The notes: a model not told the origin generated them from the sequence alone. 64,000 nucleotides of DNA from Roseomonas sp. (GCA_020249775.1 JADCFA010000012.1:62001-126000), one strand, 5' to 3'. Shown: positions 47,972 through 57,320, counted from the stretch's first letter. Made by a program: numbers and translations.

Positions 47972-48853
47972 TTATTTCTTTGCCGTAAAACCGCGAAACA
48001 TCTCAAGCAGCGCCACCACATCACGCCCGCGATAGCCGGTTGCCAGCGCCTGCGCCATCAATTCGCGCACCGCTGAGGTGGCCGGCGTTGGTTGGCGCAG
48101 CGCCCTGCCGAAATCAATCGCAAGCGCGAGGTCTTTCTCCCCAAGCTCCATCTTGAAGCCGGGGTCGAAATCATTCTTGAGCGCCTTCGGGAAACGCTTG
48201 GTGAAATGAAAGGACCGCCCCCCGCTTTGAGAGAGCACCTGATAGAGTATTTCGGGCGCGACGCCGGCTGCTTCGCCAAGCGCGAAGGCTTCGCAGGCGA
48301 TCAGCACATTGCCCATGGACATCATATTGTTGACGAGCTTCACCGCCTTGGCAGTGCCGATCGGCCCGGTATGGGACCAGGATTGCCCAAGGCTTTTCAG
48401 CACCGGTTCCGCGCGGCGGATATCCGCAACATCACCGCCCACAATCAGCACCAATTCACCGCGGAGCGATTCCATCGGCCCGCCACTGACGGGGCAATCC
48501 AGCACGGCAATTCCCTTGGCGGCGGCGGCGGCGGCGATTTCGCGCATCGTATCGGGGTCAAGGGTTGAAAGCTCAATGATCAAGGTGCCGGGCGCTGCCT
48601 GATCCACCAGGCCTCCGGGCGCGAGCCAGGCGGATTTTGCCGAAGCCGGATCAGGCAGGCTGGTCAGCACAATGGGGCGGCCGGCAAGTGCGGCCTCTAC
48701 CGTATCGGCGACCGCGATTTGGCGTTCGGCCAATTCCTGACGGCGCGCTGGGTTGATGTCATAACCAAGCACATCGAAACCCTGTTCGGTCAGGCGGGAC
48801 GCCATATTCGCCCCCATCTGGCCCATGCCGAAAACGGCGATCCGTTCCTTCAT
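47972..48853 (-). CDS. 3-hydroxyisobutyrate dehydrogenase-family NAD(P) oxidoreductase
   Basis: 293 residues. RIAVFGMGQMGANMASRL gives the NAD motif, DCPVSGGPMES the substrate-binding segment, and GTAKAVKLVNNMM the catalytic Lys helix. The C-terminal helical domain includes LGEKDLALAIDFG. Members act on 3-hydroxyisobutyrate, tartronate semialdehyde or L-threonate-type acids (LtnD, GarR). Placement next to denD suggests a C4 sugar-acid role. GGAGAAGG supports ATG 48853. Confidence 0.9.
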   Translation of the reverse strand: MKERIAVFGMGQMGANMASRLTEQGFDVLGYDINPARRQELAERQIAVADTVEAALAGRPIVLTSLPDPASAKSAWLAPGGLVDQAAPGTLIIELSTLDPDTMREIAAAAAAKGIAVLDCPVSGGPMESLRGELVLIVGGDVADIRRAEPVLKSLGQSWSHTGPIGTAKAVKLVNNMMSMGNVLIACEAFALGEAAGVAPEILYQVLSQSGGRSFHFTKRFPKALKNDFDPGFKMELGEKDLALAIDFGRALRQPTPATSAVRELMAQALATGYRGRDVVALLEMFRGFTAKK

Positions 48854-48907
48854 TCGCCTTCTCCACTTCGCTTTATCCAACAGCCAAAAATCTTCTCGCC
48901 ACGCGCG

Positions 48908-49684
48908 TTACATATTCCGCCAATTCGGCTTGCGCTTTTCGGCGAAGGCTTTCGGGCCTTCGATGTAATCCTGGCTGTCGCGATTGCGCGCTTGCGCCGG
49001 ATACATGGTGCCGATCGCGGTCGCGAGGCTTTCTTCATCCAGCCCCGCATAAACTGCCTGTTTGGAAGCCCGGATCGCGAGCGGCGAGCATTCCAGGATC
49101 AGCGCCGCCCAGCGCTTCGCCGCTTCCAAAGCTTGGCCTTGCGGCACAACCTCATTCACAAAGCCAAGTTTCAACCCTTCAGCGGCAGGCACGCGCCGCC
49201 CGGTGAGGATCATGCCGAGCGCCTGTTTCTGCCCAATCATGCGCGGCAGGCGATGCAACCCGCCAGCACCCGCGACAAGCCCCACACGCGGCTCAGGCAG
49301 GGCGAAGAGCGCGTTTTCGGATGCGATGATCAAGTCACAAGCCAGCGCGATTTCAAACCCGCCACCCATGGCGATGCCATTCACCGCGGCAATCACTGGC
49401 TTTTCAAGGTCAAAGCGATTGGTGAGGCCGGCAAAGCCGCTCGGTGGCATGGGCCGGCGCTTGCCGGCGGCCTGGATTTTCAAATCATTGCCGGCGGAAA
49501 AGGCGCGATCCCCGGCGCCGGTGACAATGCCGACCCAAAGCTCGGGACTGGCGGCGAATTCATCCCAAACCTTCTCCAATTCCTCATGCGCATCGGCATG
49601 CAGCGCGTTCATAACCTCGGGCCGGTTCAGCGTGACGATGCGCAAGCGCCCTTCATCGCGCACGTCGCAGAATTGGGTGGACAT
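48908..49684 (-). CDS. Enoyl-CoA hydratase/isomerase family protein
   Basis: 258 residues. Crotonase-fold motifs: VTLNRPEVMNALHADAHEEL, GAGDRAFSAGNDLK (oxyanion hole 1) and AAVNGIAMGGGFEIALACD (oxyanion hole 2). The catalytic position reads LPEPRVGLVAGAGGLHRL, with Glu in PEP. The substrate is an unidentified enoyl-CoA. AAAGGA upstream of ATG 49684 sets the start. Preceded by a thioesterase gene with 11 bp between, probably one operon. Confidence 0.92.
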   Translation of the reverse strand: MSTQFCDVRDEGRLRIVTLNRPEVMNALHADAHEELEKVWDEFAASPELWVGIVTGAGDRAFSAGNDLKIQAAGKRRPMPPSGFAGLTNRFDLEKPVIAAVNGIAMGGGFEIALACDLIIASENALFALPEPRVGLVAGAGGLHRLPRMIGQKQALGMILTGRRVPAAEGLKLGFVNEVVPQGQALEAAKRWAALILECSPLAIRASKQAVYAGLDEESLATAIGTMYPAQARNRDSQDYIEGPKAFAEKRKPNWRNM

Positions 49685-49695
49685 ATTTTTTCCTT

Positions 49696-50142
49696 TCAAC
49701 CCTCGGCAATCGCCTGATCACGCGTTAGCATCAAGTGCCGGAGCGCATCCGAAATCGGCGCCTTGGCGCCGGTGGCGTTATTCACAATCACGCAAACCGC
49801 GCGCCCGGAACACAAAAGCCCATCGCGCCACAAACCATATTCATGAATGAAGGAACTGCGGCGGAAACTCACCGCGCGCACGGTCAGCAGCACATCCTCA
49901 TTGAAATGCCCAGGGCGGAGGTATTTGGCTTCAATGGAAGCCACTACCGGCCCTTCCGCATCCGCCCCAAAGCGCCCGCCCGAGGCAAGCCACCAATCAA
50001 TCCGCATATCCTCAAACATCGTGAAATAGGCGGCGTGATTGATATGGGCATAGATGTCGCATTGGATCCAACGGATGCGATGCCGCCGCGCCATGGCCCA
50101 ATGGCCTTCAACCTGAAATTCCGCCCGTGTTGCTGCGTCCAT
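49696..50142 (-). CDS. Acyl-CoA thioesterase (hotdog fold)
   Basis: 148 residues. IRWIQCDIYAHINHAAYFTMFEDMR is close to the 4-hydroxybenzoyl-CoA thioesterase-type active site, with Asp (CD) and an N-H pair. SFRRSSFIHEYGLWRDG and GRAVCVIVN form the hotdog sheet. It hydrolyses an acyl-CoA to acid and CoA. GGAAGG upstream supports ATG 50142. Operon with the enoyl-CoA hydratase gene; divergent from the following Bug gene. Confidence 0.88.
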   Translation of the reverse strand: MDAATRAEFQVEGHWAMARRHRIRWIQCDIYAHINHAAYFTMFEDMRIDWWLASGGRFGADAEGPVVASIEAKYLRPGHFNEDVLLTVRAVSFRRSSFIHEYGLWRDGLLCSGRAVCVIVNNATGAKAPISDALRHLMLTRDQAIAEG

Positions 50143-50275
50143 CCAACCTTCCCCCCGCGGGAGCCGCCCCGTATCGCCTTGCTTGGCATGGGGGGATTAG
50201 GCTTGCAACGCAGCGCATGAAGCGCAAGTCTAGATGGCCGCAAAACAGCCAAGAAAAGAGATGGAGGAGCTTCAC

Positions 50276-51244
50276 ATGATCAAACGCCGCAGCCTTTTGG
50301 CATCCGCAAGCCTGCTCGCCGCGCCCGGCATTGTGCAGGCGCAAACCGCTTGGCCGGGTGACAAGCCCATGGAAGTGATCGTGCCTTTCCCTGCCGGCGG
50401 CGGGGTGGATATCATGACGCGGCTGGTCATGCCGCTCGTGGCGGCGCAGATCCCGGGCCTGAGGCCCGTCATTATCAATCGCACGGGCGCTGCCGGCCAG
50501 ATTGGCCTTGAAGCCACCTTCAACGCTGCGCCTGATGGCTATACGATTGGCGCCACCACCATCCCCGCGCATAACGCCATCCCGCTGGAACGCCAGGTGC
50601 GTTACCGCGCGATGGATTTCACCTTCCTCTGCAATATCGTTGAAGACGCCAATTGCTTTTACGTGCGCGCCGATAGCCCGCTCAAAACCTTGCAGGATCT
50701 GGTGGCGGCGGCCAAGGCGCGGCCGGAACAGATCACCTATGCCACGACCGGCATTGGCAGCGATGATCATCTTTTCGTGCTGCATTTTGAGGAGCTGGCT
50801 GGCCTCAAGCCCATGATCCAGGTGCCCTTCGCCGGTGCGGCACCGCTTATTCCGCAATTGCTAGGCGGCAATATGGATGTCGCCGCGATCAATGTGAACG
50901 ATGCGCTGCAATTGGCGCGCGAAGGCAAGGTGCGGATGCTGGCCCAGGCCGCGGTAGCGCGCCAGCCGGAAGCCGCTGATGTGCCAACCTTCCGCGAATT
51001 GGGTTTTGATCTGGTGCATGGCGCAAGCCGTGGCATTGTCGGCCCGCCCAATATGCCGCCCGCCATTGTGGCGCGGCTGGAAGCGGCCTTCCGCACAGCC
51101 TTGGCCGATGAGAATTTCAAGCGCGAAGCGGTGCGCAATTTCATGCCGCTCAATACCATGGTCGGCACTGAATATCGTGCCTTTGCGCAATCCGTGGATG
51201 ATCGGCTGAAGCGGCTTTGGCAGGTGCGCCCCTGGCGAGGCTAG
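50276..51244 (+). CDS. Bug/TctC-like substrate-binding protein
   Basis: 322 residues. Signal peptide MIKRRSLLASASLLAAPG with an AQA cleavage region. Bug hallmarks: WPGDKPMEVIVPFPAGGGVDIM, VIINRTGAAGQIGLEA, TYATTGIGSDDHLF, VPFAGAAPLIPQLLGG and AADVPTFRELG. GGAGG before ATG 50276 rejects a longer frame to 50234. No Tct membrane genes nearby. Convergent with the M20 peptidase gene. Confidence 0.9.
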   Translation: MIKRRSLLASASLLAAPGIVQAQTAWPGDKPMEVIVPFPAGGGVDIMTRLVMPLVAAQIPGLRPVIINRTGAAGQIGLEATFNAAPDGYTIGATTIPAHNAIPLERQVRYRAMDFTFLCNIVEDANCFYVRADSPLKTLQDLVAAAKARPEQITYATTGIGSDDHLFVLHFEELAGLKPMIQVPFAGAAPLIPQLLGGNMDVAAINVNDALQLAREGKVRMLAQAAVARQPEAADVPTFRELGFDLVHGASRGIVGPPNMPPAIVARLEAAFRTALADENFKREAVRNFMPLNTMVGTEYRAFAQSVDDRLKRLWQVRPWRG

Positions 51245-51250
51245 GGCAAG

Positions 51251-52429
51251 TTACAGCCCCGCCTTTTCCAGCCGCATAATGGCGCGCGCCATGGCCTGGG
51301 CGCGCGGGATCATGCTGTCAATTTCCAGATACTCTTCCGGGCTATGCGCCTTGCCGCCCACGGGGCCGACCGCGCAAATCGTCGGCGCGCCAATCGCGGC
51401 GGTGAAACCACTATCGGCGCAGCCACCGGAAAACTCGCCGTGCACCTTCAGGCCGCTATCTGCTGCGGCGCCTTGGTAAAGTGCGAAGACACGCTCACTC
51501 GCAGGCGTTGCATTCAAGGGCAGGAATTCACCCTTGATGACAAGCTTCGCCTTGGTGCCGGGCACGAAGGATTTCGTGACAATGTCGTGCAGCTTGCCGA
51601 CCACCTCATCGCGATCCGCCAATTCAACATAGCGCAAATCAATCTGGAATTGACAGGCGGGCGCCACCGTATTCACGCTCTGCCCGCCACTCACCAAACC
51701 AACATTCAACGTAATACCGCGCTTCAAATCCGTCAGCGCATGAATGGCGACAATCTTCTGCGCCGCTTCGCCAATCGCGCTGATGCCGGCTTCGAAATTA
51801 CCGCCGGAATGCGCGGCCTTGCCTTCAATATCCACCACGGAAAACACGCCGCCCTTGCGCCCCGTGACAACATTGCCAGAAGGCCGGCCCGGTTCGCTAT
51901 TGAAGACCACACGCGCGCTGCGTGCCTCATTTTCAATCACCGGGCGGCCTTCGGGGCTGCCGATTTCCTCATCCCCGGTGAAAAGCCCAACCAAAGGCCC
52001 AGGCGCATCGCCGAATTTATGAAAGGCGGCAAGGACGAACATATTCATCACAATGCCGGCCTTCATATCGGCAACACCCGGCCCATAGGCGATATTGCCT
52101 TGAATGGTGAAAGGCCGACGCTCCGGCTCACCCTTCGGGAACACCGTATCGCGATGCCCCATCAGCACGATATTCTTCTGCTGATTGCCGGACGCGATTT
52201 CATGCGCACCAGGCACAATCCCGCGCAGGCAATCGCCATGTTTTTCACGCGGCACAACCTCCACCGCAATGCCCTGGCCTTCAAGGAAGCGCTTCACCTG
52301 CTGGCCAGTGCGATCCACGCCAGCCTTGTCATAGGAACCGCCATCGGTATTCACCATTTCCTTGAGCTCAGCGAGCATGGCGTCCTGTTGCGTGGCAAGC
52401 CAGGCGGTGATTTGCGCTTCGGTGGTCAT
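51251..52429 (-). CDS. M20 family metallopeptidase (glutamate carboxypeptidase-like)
   Basis: 392 residues. Dinuclear zinc site: MGHRDTV (His), YGPGVADMKAG (bridging Asp), FTGDEEIGSPEG (Glu-Glu), and GKAHSPEEYL (C-terminal His). The dimerisation domain lies in between, with the SGGCADSGFT substrate loop. The closest known type is carboxypeptidase G2/Glu-specific amidohydrolases of the M20 family. No signal peptide. AGAGG precedes ATG 52429. Last gene of a leftward run from an enolase-family gene, with a Bug protein just upstream, so hydrolysis of an imported N-acyl amino acid is plausible. Confidence 0.9.
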   Translation of the reverse strand: MTTEAQITAWLATQQDAMLAELKEMVNTDGGSYDKAGVDRTGQQVKRFLEGQGIAVEVVPREKHGDCLRGIVPGAHEIASGNQQKNIVLMGHRDTVFPKGEPERRPFTIQGNIAYGPGVADMKAGIVMNMFVLAAFHKFGDAPGPLVGLFTGDEEIGSPEGRPVIENEARSARVVFNSEPGRPSGNVVTGRKGGVFSVVDIEGKAAHSGGNFEAGISAIGEAAQKIVAIHALTDLKRGITLNVGLVSGGQSVNTVAPACQFQIDLRYVELADRDEVVGKLHDIVTKSFVPGTKAKLVIKGEFLPLNATPASERVFALYQGAAADSGLKVHGEFSGGCADSGFTAAIGAPTICAVGPVGGKAHSPEEYLEIDSMIPRAQAMARAIMRLEKAGL

Positions 52430-52494
52430 GCGAACCTCTTTCTTATCGGCATAAGGCCCAAGCCTGCGCTGGCAACGCGGCCCATGCAAGGGCG

Positions 52495-53466
52495 CTATTC
52501 AATCTTGCCGAGCGCTCGGATCACGCGGAGCAATCTGCCCGCATCCTCATCATAAAAGCGCCGGAAGGCATCGCCATCGCGGTAATCGAGCGTATTCCCG
52601 CTGCCCGCCATGATGCGAATGAAATCGGCATCCTGCGCGACTTGCCGCGCCGCATCGCGAATGCGTTCAATGATCGCGGGCGGTGTGCCGGCGGGCGCGA
52701 AAAGTCCGACCCAGATGTAGAATTCTACATCCAAAAAACCTTTCTCGACCAGCGTCGGCACATCCTCAAAACCCTTGAGGCGCTGGCGCCCCCAGGTGGC
52801 CAAGGCGCGCAACCGCCCATCGCGCACATGCTGCGCCACCGGCCCGGGGCCGGAGGAAAGCGCCTGCACCTGCCCGCTCAAAATCGCGGTCAAGGCCGGC
52901 CCGCCACCCTGGAAGGGCACATGCAGCATCTCAATCCCTGCCGCCTGCGACAGCATCGCCATCGGCACATGCAAGGCCGAGTAATTGCCCGCAGAAGAAT
53001 AGGCGATCTGGCCGGGCCTGGCTTTTGCTTCGGCGATGAATTCCTCAAGGCTGCGAATGGGGCTGGATGCAGGCACCACCAGCACAGTGGGATCGGCGGA
53101 AAACAATGCAATCGGCGTCAGCATCTCCGGCGTATAGGCCGGCGTGCGGCCATTGATGCGCGCGGCTTCCGGCAGGAAGGTCATGGAAGAAAGACCCATC
53201 AGCAGCGTATAGCCATCTGGCGTGCTGCGCGCGACGAAACCATTGCCGATTTCGCCCGCCGCGCCACCGCGATTGGTGATTGGCACCGGCACGCGCCAAA
53301 TCCTTTCCAGCGTGGCAGCGGCGGGGCGGCCCACCACATCCGCCTGCCCACCAGGCGGGAAGGCGACCACGATGGAAACGGCACGCGATGGGAAATTCTC
53401 CTGCGCCAGCGCCGGCATGGCGAAGGGGAGCGTTGTGGCCCCGATCAAGAGTGAGCGTCTTTGCAT
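52495..53466 (-). CDS. Bug/TctC-like substrate-binding protein
   Basis: 323 residues. A signal peptide (MQRRSLLIGATTLPFAMPA) ends at LAQ. Family features: FPSRAVSIVVAFPPGGQADVV, ITNRGGAAGEIGNGFVA, AYSSAGNYSALHVP, LHVPFQGGGPALTAILSGQ and FEDVPTLVEKG. GGGAGG before ATG 53466 is ideal. Placed between FAH-family and M20 genes on the same strand, so it is likely the uptake component of this catabolic operon. Confidence 0.9.
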   Translation of the reverse strand: MQRRSLLIGATTLPFAMPALAQENFPSRAVSIVVAFPPGGQADVVGRPAAATLERIWRVPVPITNRGGAAGEIGNGFVARSTPDGYTLLMGLSSMTFLPEAARINGRTPAYTPEMLTPIALFSADPTVLVVPASSPIRSLEEFIAEAKARPGQIAYSSAGNYSALHVPMAMLSQAAGIEMLHVPFQGGGPALTAILSGQVQALSSGPGPVAQHVRDGRLRALATWGRQRLKGFEDVPTLVEKGFLDVEFYIWVGLFAPAGTPPAIIERIRDAARQVAQDADFIRIMAGSGNTLDYRDGDAFRRFYDEDAGRLLRVIRALGKIE

Positions 53467-53491
53467 GTTGTATCCTCCCGTTTTTATTGTT

Positions 53492-54367
53492 TTAGGCGAC
53501 AGGGTTTTCGAGCACACCAATCCCGCTGATTTCAATCTTCACCACATCGCCCTTTTGCAGGAATTTCGGCGGGGTGAAGCCAATGCCAACACCAACCGGC
53601 GTGCCGGTTGCAATCACATCGCCGGGTTCAAGCGTGATGGCGGCGCTGATCGCTTCAATCAGGGTTGGCACATCGAATATCAAATCGGCCACCAACGCAT
53701 CCTGGCGCTTTTCGCCATTCACATGCGTGATCAGGCGAAGTTTTGTCGGATCAGGCGCTTCATCCGCGGTCAGGATGGCGGGGCCCATGGGGCAGAAACT
53801 ATCCAGCCCCTTGCCGAGCACCCATTGGCTATGGCGCTTCTGCAAATGCCGCGCGGTCACATCATTGATGATGGTATAGCCAAATACATGCGAAAGCGCG
53901 GCAGCCTTGGAAATGCCGCGCCCGCCCGTGCCGATCACAATCGCCAATTCGCCTTCGTAATCCAACCCGCCGGTCGGGTCCAAATGGCTCAGGATCGGTT
54001 CGCCGGTTGCGATGATGGCGGTATGCGGCTTGGAGAAAACAACAGGGAAGGGCGGCACCACATCCTTCGCCCCACCATCAAAGCCTGAGCCCGCGAATTC
54101 CTTGGCGTGTTCATGGTAATTCTTGCCAACACAGAACACATTCTTCGGCGGACGCGGAATGGGGGCCAGGATTTTAGCGCCATGCACCAGCGGCGCCTTG
54201 CCCAACGCCTCCCGCGCCGCCGCAAGCGCTGCCGGCCCCGCCGCAATCAACCCAATCATATCGCGCGGCAGTGATGGGGCAGCGGCGGCGATATCGCGCA
54301 AAGCACCTGCTGCATCCAGCGCGCCAATCCGCACACCGGCGGCATCCGAGAAAGTGACCAAACGCAT
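53492..54367 (-). CDS. Fumarylacetoacetate hydrolase (FAH) family protein
   Basis: 291 residues. The catalytic core has NVFCVGKNYHEHAKEF, FSKPHTAI, the metal ligands in LDYEGELAIVIG (E-E pair) and IINDVTARHLQ (Asp), plus VLGKGLDSFCPMGP. The end, GDVIATGTPVGVG, is conserved. FAH-family enzymes cleave or decarboxylate C-C bonds of oxo acids (for example 2-keto-3-deoxy acids or acylpyruvates). AAGGA 8 nt before ATG 54367. Leftward operon with an enolase-superfamily gene upstream and a Bug gene downstream, fitting sugar-acid catabolism. Confidence 0.92.
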   Translation of the reverse strand: MRLVTFSDAAGVRIGALDAAGALRDIAAAAPSLPRDMIGLIAAGPAALAAAREALGKAPLVHGAKILAPIPRPPKNVFCVGKNYHEHAKEFAGSGFDGGAKDVVPPFPVVFSKPHTAIIATGEPILSHLDPTGGLDYEGELAIVIGTGGRGISKAAALSHVFGYTIINDVTARHLQKRHSQWVLGKGLDSFCPMGPAILTADEAPDPTKLRLITHVNGEKRQDALVADLIFDVPTLIEAISAAITLEPGDVIATGTPVGVGIGFTPPKFLQKGDVVKIEISGIGVLENPVA

Positions 54368-54506
54368 CGGCTTGTCCTTATTGCTGCGCAGGGCTTGGCA
54401 AGCGGCAATACCCCTGATGTCGCAACCCTTATGGAGCAGGGTTTTTCCTGTCAATGCGGCACAGGCCAACGCTTGACGCCCCCGCGACCGGCAGCACAAG
54501 GGCTTA

Positions 54507-54529
54507 CCGGGCGGCGATGCGCCGCCCGG
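54507..54529. terminator. GC-rich hairpin downstream of the enolase-superfamily gene
   Basis: CCGGGCGGC and GCCGCCCGG pair perfectly around GATGC, 45 bp beyond the enolase-superfamily stop (minus strand) and 140 bp before the FAH start. No T-run; a weak terminator or processing site. Confidence 0.45.
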
Positions 54530-54574
54530 AATTCATCTCCGCCTAGAATACAGCATAAGACAATGCAAAGGACG

Positions 54575-55672
54575 TTAGCGCAATACGAAATCCTTCAGCA
54601 CTTCCGGCTTGAAGGCCAGGCCATGGCCCGGCGTTTCCGGCGCGGTGATCATGCCCTTGGCAATTTTCGGCAGGCTGATGAAGGCGTCATCCAAAAGCCC
54701 CATCTGTTCCGCCCAAATGCCATTCGGAATGCTTGCCAGCAGATGCACATTCAATTCCGGGAAAAGATGCGGCGCGATGGTCATGCCCCAGGTATCGGCC
54801 ACGGTTGCGATCTTACGGAGCTCGGTCAGGCCACCGCGCATCGGATCAGGTTGCAGAATGGGTAGGCGCGGATTTTCCAAAAAGGGCTTCAGATCGGCGC
54901 GGCCAAAATGCGTCTCCCCACCCACAACCCGCATATCAAGCGCCTCCGCACAGCGGAGATAGCCAGCGTAATCATCCGCAAGCACCGGTTCTTCCAGCCA
55001 ATAGATATCATATTCCTCAAACTTGCGGCCCATGGTGATGGCGATATCCGCGCTCCAGCCCATATTCACATCAATCATGATATCAATATCCGGGCCAACC
55101 GCTTCGCGCATGCGCCGCGCATTATCAAGATCCGTGTTGAGATCACCAATATGCGCAACCTGCATCTTGATGGCAGGGTAGCCCTGTTCGATATAGTGCT
55201 TGGCTTTCGCGATCATGCCATCACCGCGCGCGCCGCGGAAACAGCCACTGCCATAGATCGGAATCTCGGATCGGTAATGTCCCCAAAGCCGATGCAAGGG
55301 CAGCCCCGCTGCCTTGCCCAGAATATCCCAAAGCGCAATGTCAATCGCCGATTGCGCCATCATGGCAACCCCGCCGCGCCCGCCAGTCAGTGTCGCGCGC
55401 CACAAATCGCGCCAGATCGCTTCCACCGCCGAGGCATCACGCCCAATGATGCGCGGCACCATCGCTTCCGCAATGCAGGCGCCGATGGTGCGTTGCAAGG
55501 GCAGGTTCAGCAAATGCAGATAGCCCATGCCGGTAATGCCTGATTGCGTGGTGATTTCCACCACCACCAGATCACGCATCGGCCCCAGCGCATGGCCCGC
55601 CAGCCATGGGTCATTCGCCCATGGCATTTGCAGGAGCGTGGTTTTCACCTCGCGTATCGTGAGATCGGTCAT
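54575..55672 (-). CDS. Mandelate racemase/muconate lactonizing enzyme family protein
   Basis: 365 residues, enolase superfamily. Capping domain first; barrel metal ligands D201 in MIDVNMGWS, E227 in YWLEEPV and E253 in VVGGETHFG. Acid/base residues: K169 in AIKMQV and H302 in IAPHLFPEL. The arrangement fits acid-sugar dehydratases or racemases. With the downstream FAH-family gene it could form a dehydratase-aldolase/hydrolase sequence for a sugar or hydroxy acid. GGAAG before ATG 55672. Divergent from the transglutaminase gene by 99 bp. Confidence 0.9.
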   Translation of the reverse strand: MTDLTIREVKTTLLQMPWANDPWLAGHALGPMRDLVVVEITTQSGITGMGYLHLLNLPLQRTIGACIAEAMVPRIIGRDASAVEAIWRDLWRATLTGGRGGVAMMAQSAIDIALWDILGKAAGLPLHRLWGHYRSEIPIYGSGCFRGARGDGMIAKAKHYIEQGYPAIKMQVAHIGDLNTDLDNARRMREAVGPDIDIMIDVNMGWSADIAITMGRKFEEYDIYWLEEPVLADDYAGYLRCAEALDMRVVGGETHFGRADLKPFLENPRLPILQPDPMRGGLTELRKIATVADTWGMTIAPHLFPELNVHLLASIPNGIWAEQMGLLDDAFISLPKIAKGMITAPETPGHGLAFKPEVLKDFVLR

Positions 55673-55771
55673 GGCCGCTTCCTTCCCTGGGGCTGGTTGC
55701 GCAAGCATCGGGCGATCATGTGCTTTTGGTCAATCGCCTCACCTGCCCAAGCTGGTCTAGAATTTTGGCCC

Positions 55772-56680
55772 ATGCCGCTTCGATTCGCCCTGACCCATCG
55801 CAGCACCTATCGCTATGCGCGCGCGGTGGGCCTTGGCCCGCAGCTCATTCGTCTGCGCCCGGCACCGCAATGCCGCACGCCGATCCTCTCCTATGCGCTC
55901 AAAATCGCACCGGCAGCGCATTGGCTGCATTGGCAGCAGGACCCGCTTGGGAATTTCATGGCGCGCGTGCTGATGACAGAACCGGTCACCTCTTTCGGCG
56001 TTACGGTTGACCTCACGGCCGAGATTTCCGCCATCAACCCCTTTGATTTCTTCGTTGCCCCCGAAGCTGCCAATTGGCCCTTCACGCCGGAACCCTGGCT
56101 TGCCGAACAGCTTTTGCCCTATCGCCGGCTCGATCCGCTGGGCCCTTTGCTGGATGCTTTTCTCAAGGAAATACCACGCACACCGCGCGGCACGGTTGAA
56201 TTTCTGGTGAAGCTGACAGCCCTTCTGCATCAGCGCATCGCCTATGTGAAACGGCCAGAGCCAGGGGTATGGGATAGCGAACAGGTGCTCCGCGAAGCAC
56301 GCGGTTCCTGCCGCGATTCCTCCTGGCTTTTGGTGCAAATCCTGCGCCGGCTTGGCTTTGGCGCGCGCTTTGTCTCGGGCTATTTGATCGAACCCGTCAT
56401 GCTTGGGCGCGATGATGCGGAATTGCACGCCTGGGCAGAGGTCTACCTGCCCGGCGCCGGCTGGATCGGGCTTGACCCGACCTCTGGCCTTTTGGCGGGC
56501 GCAGGGCATATCCCGCTCGCCGCCGCACCAGACCCGGCCAGCGCGGCACCAATTTCCGGCACGGTGGAGCCGGTTGAAACCGAAACACGGTTTGAGATGG
56601 TGCTGCGGCGCTTGGGCGAAGGGCCGGATGGGCCGAGCCTCCCCGCCACTTCGGTAGCACGCCAAGATGTCCGCCGCTGA
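55772..56680 (+). CDS. Transglutaminase-like (cysteine protease-fold) protein
   Basis: 302 residues. An N-terminal beta region (LTHRSTYRYARAVGLGPQLIRLRP) as in bacterial transglutaminase-like proteins. The catalytic triad is visible: C180 in GSCRDSSWLLV, H219 in LHAWAEVYLPG and D235 in WIGLDPTSG. No signal peptide or membrane segment, so cytoplasmic unless an atypical export route is used. Such proteins are often proteases or amidases, not crosslinkers. Overlaps the next gene by 14 nt. Confidence 0.88.
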   Translation: MPLRFALTHRSTYRYARAVGLGPQLIRLRPAPQCRTPILSYALKIAPAAHWLHWQQDPLGNFMARVLMTEPVTSFGVTVDLTAEISAINPFDFFVAPEAANWPFTPEPWLAEQLLPYRRLDPLGPLLDAFLKEIPRTPRGTVEFLVKLTALLHQRIAYVKRPEPGVWDSEQVLREARGSCRDSSWLLVQILRRLGFGARFVSGYLIEPVMLGRDDAELHAWAEVYLPGAGWIGLDPTSGLLAGAGHIPLAAAPDPASAAPISGTVEPVETETRFEMVLRRLGEGPDGPSLPATSVARQDVRR

Positions 56681-57302
56681 AACCCCGCCCTATTTCGGCC
56701 AATGGGAAAGCCCTGGGCTGATTGGTGATATCATCGCCGGGCGCAGCCGTGCGGAGGATGATCCCGCCTGGGCGGAATCTGGGGCGGAAAGCCCGCAGGA
56801 TTACGCGCGCTGGGCGGACCATCTCTGCGGTGTGGCGTGCCTTCGCATGGCGCTGGCCGCGCGCGGCATCACGCCGCCCCGCGCGCGCGATCTGGCGCGG
56901 GTGCTGACACGCTACGGCGCCTATGTGGAAGAACCGAGTGGCTTCATCCGCGGCCTGATCTATGCGCCCGCCATCCTGTGGCTTGCGGAAGCCCATGCCA
57001 TGCCGGCTGAGATCATCCTGGACCGAGCGGCGGAAGACATCCCGCCCTTACTCGCCAATGGCGGGCTTTTCATCGCATCCGTCCACCCCGCCATGCGCCG
57101 CCCGGCAGAACCCGCCCCCGGCAAGGGCGGTCATCTGGTCCTGGTATTTGGCGCTGCCGACGAGACACTTCGGCTGCACAACCCATCCGGCCATGACGCC
57201 GCGTCCCAGGCCGATGCGCGCGTCGCTATTGCCGATTTCGCGCGGTTTTTTGCCGGGCGCGGCATTTGGCTGCCTGGCGCGCCATTGGCGCAAGGGGCTT
57301 GA
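56667..57302 (+). CDS. C39-like cysteine peptidase-fold protein
   Basis: 211 residues. Papain-like order: Cys54 in WADHLCGVACLRMAL, His156 in KGGHLVLVFGA and Asn172 in LHNPSGHD. This matches C39-type peptidases (PF13529-like). No signal peptide and no transporter domain. It starts inside the transglutaminase gene (14-nt overlap) and is followed after 18 bp by an outer-membrane barrel gene. A partner protease or a processing enzyme is inferred; the target is unknown. Confidence 0.75.
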   Translation: MSAAETPPYFGQWESPGLIGDIIAGRSRAEDDPAWAESGAESPQDYARWADHLCGVACLRMALAARGITPPRARDLARVLTRYGAYVEEPSGFIRGLIYAPAILWLAEAHAMPAEIILDRAAEDIPPLLANGGLFIASVHPAMRRPAEPAPGKGGHLVLVFGAADETLRLHNPSGHDAASQADARVAIADFARFFAGRGIWLPGAPLAQGA

Positions 57303-57320
57303 GGCCCTAACACTGACCCC

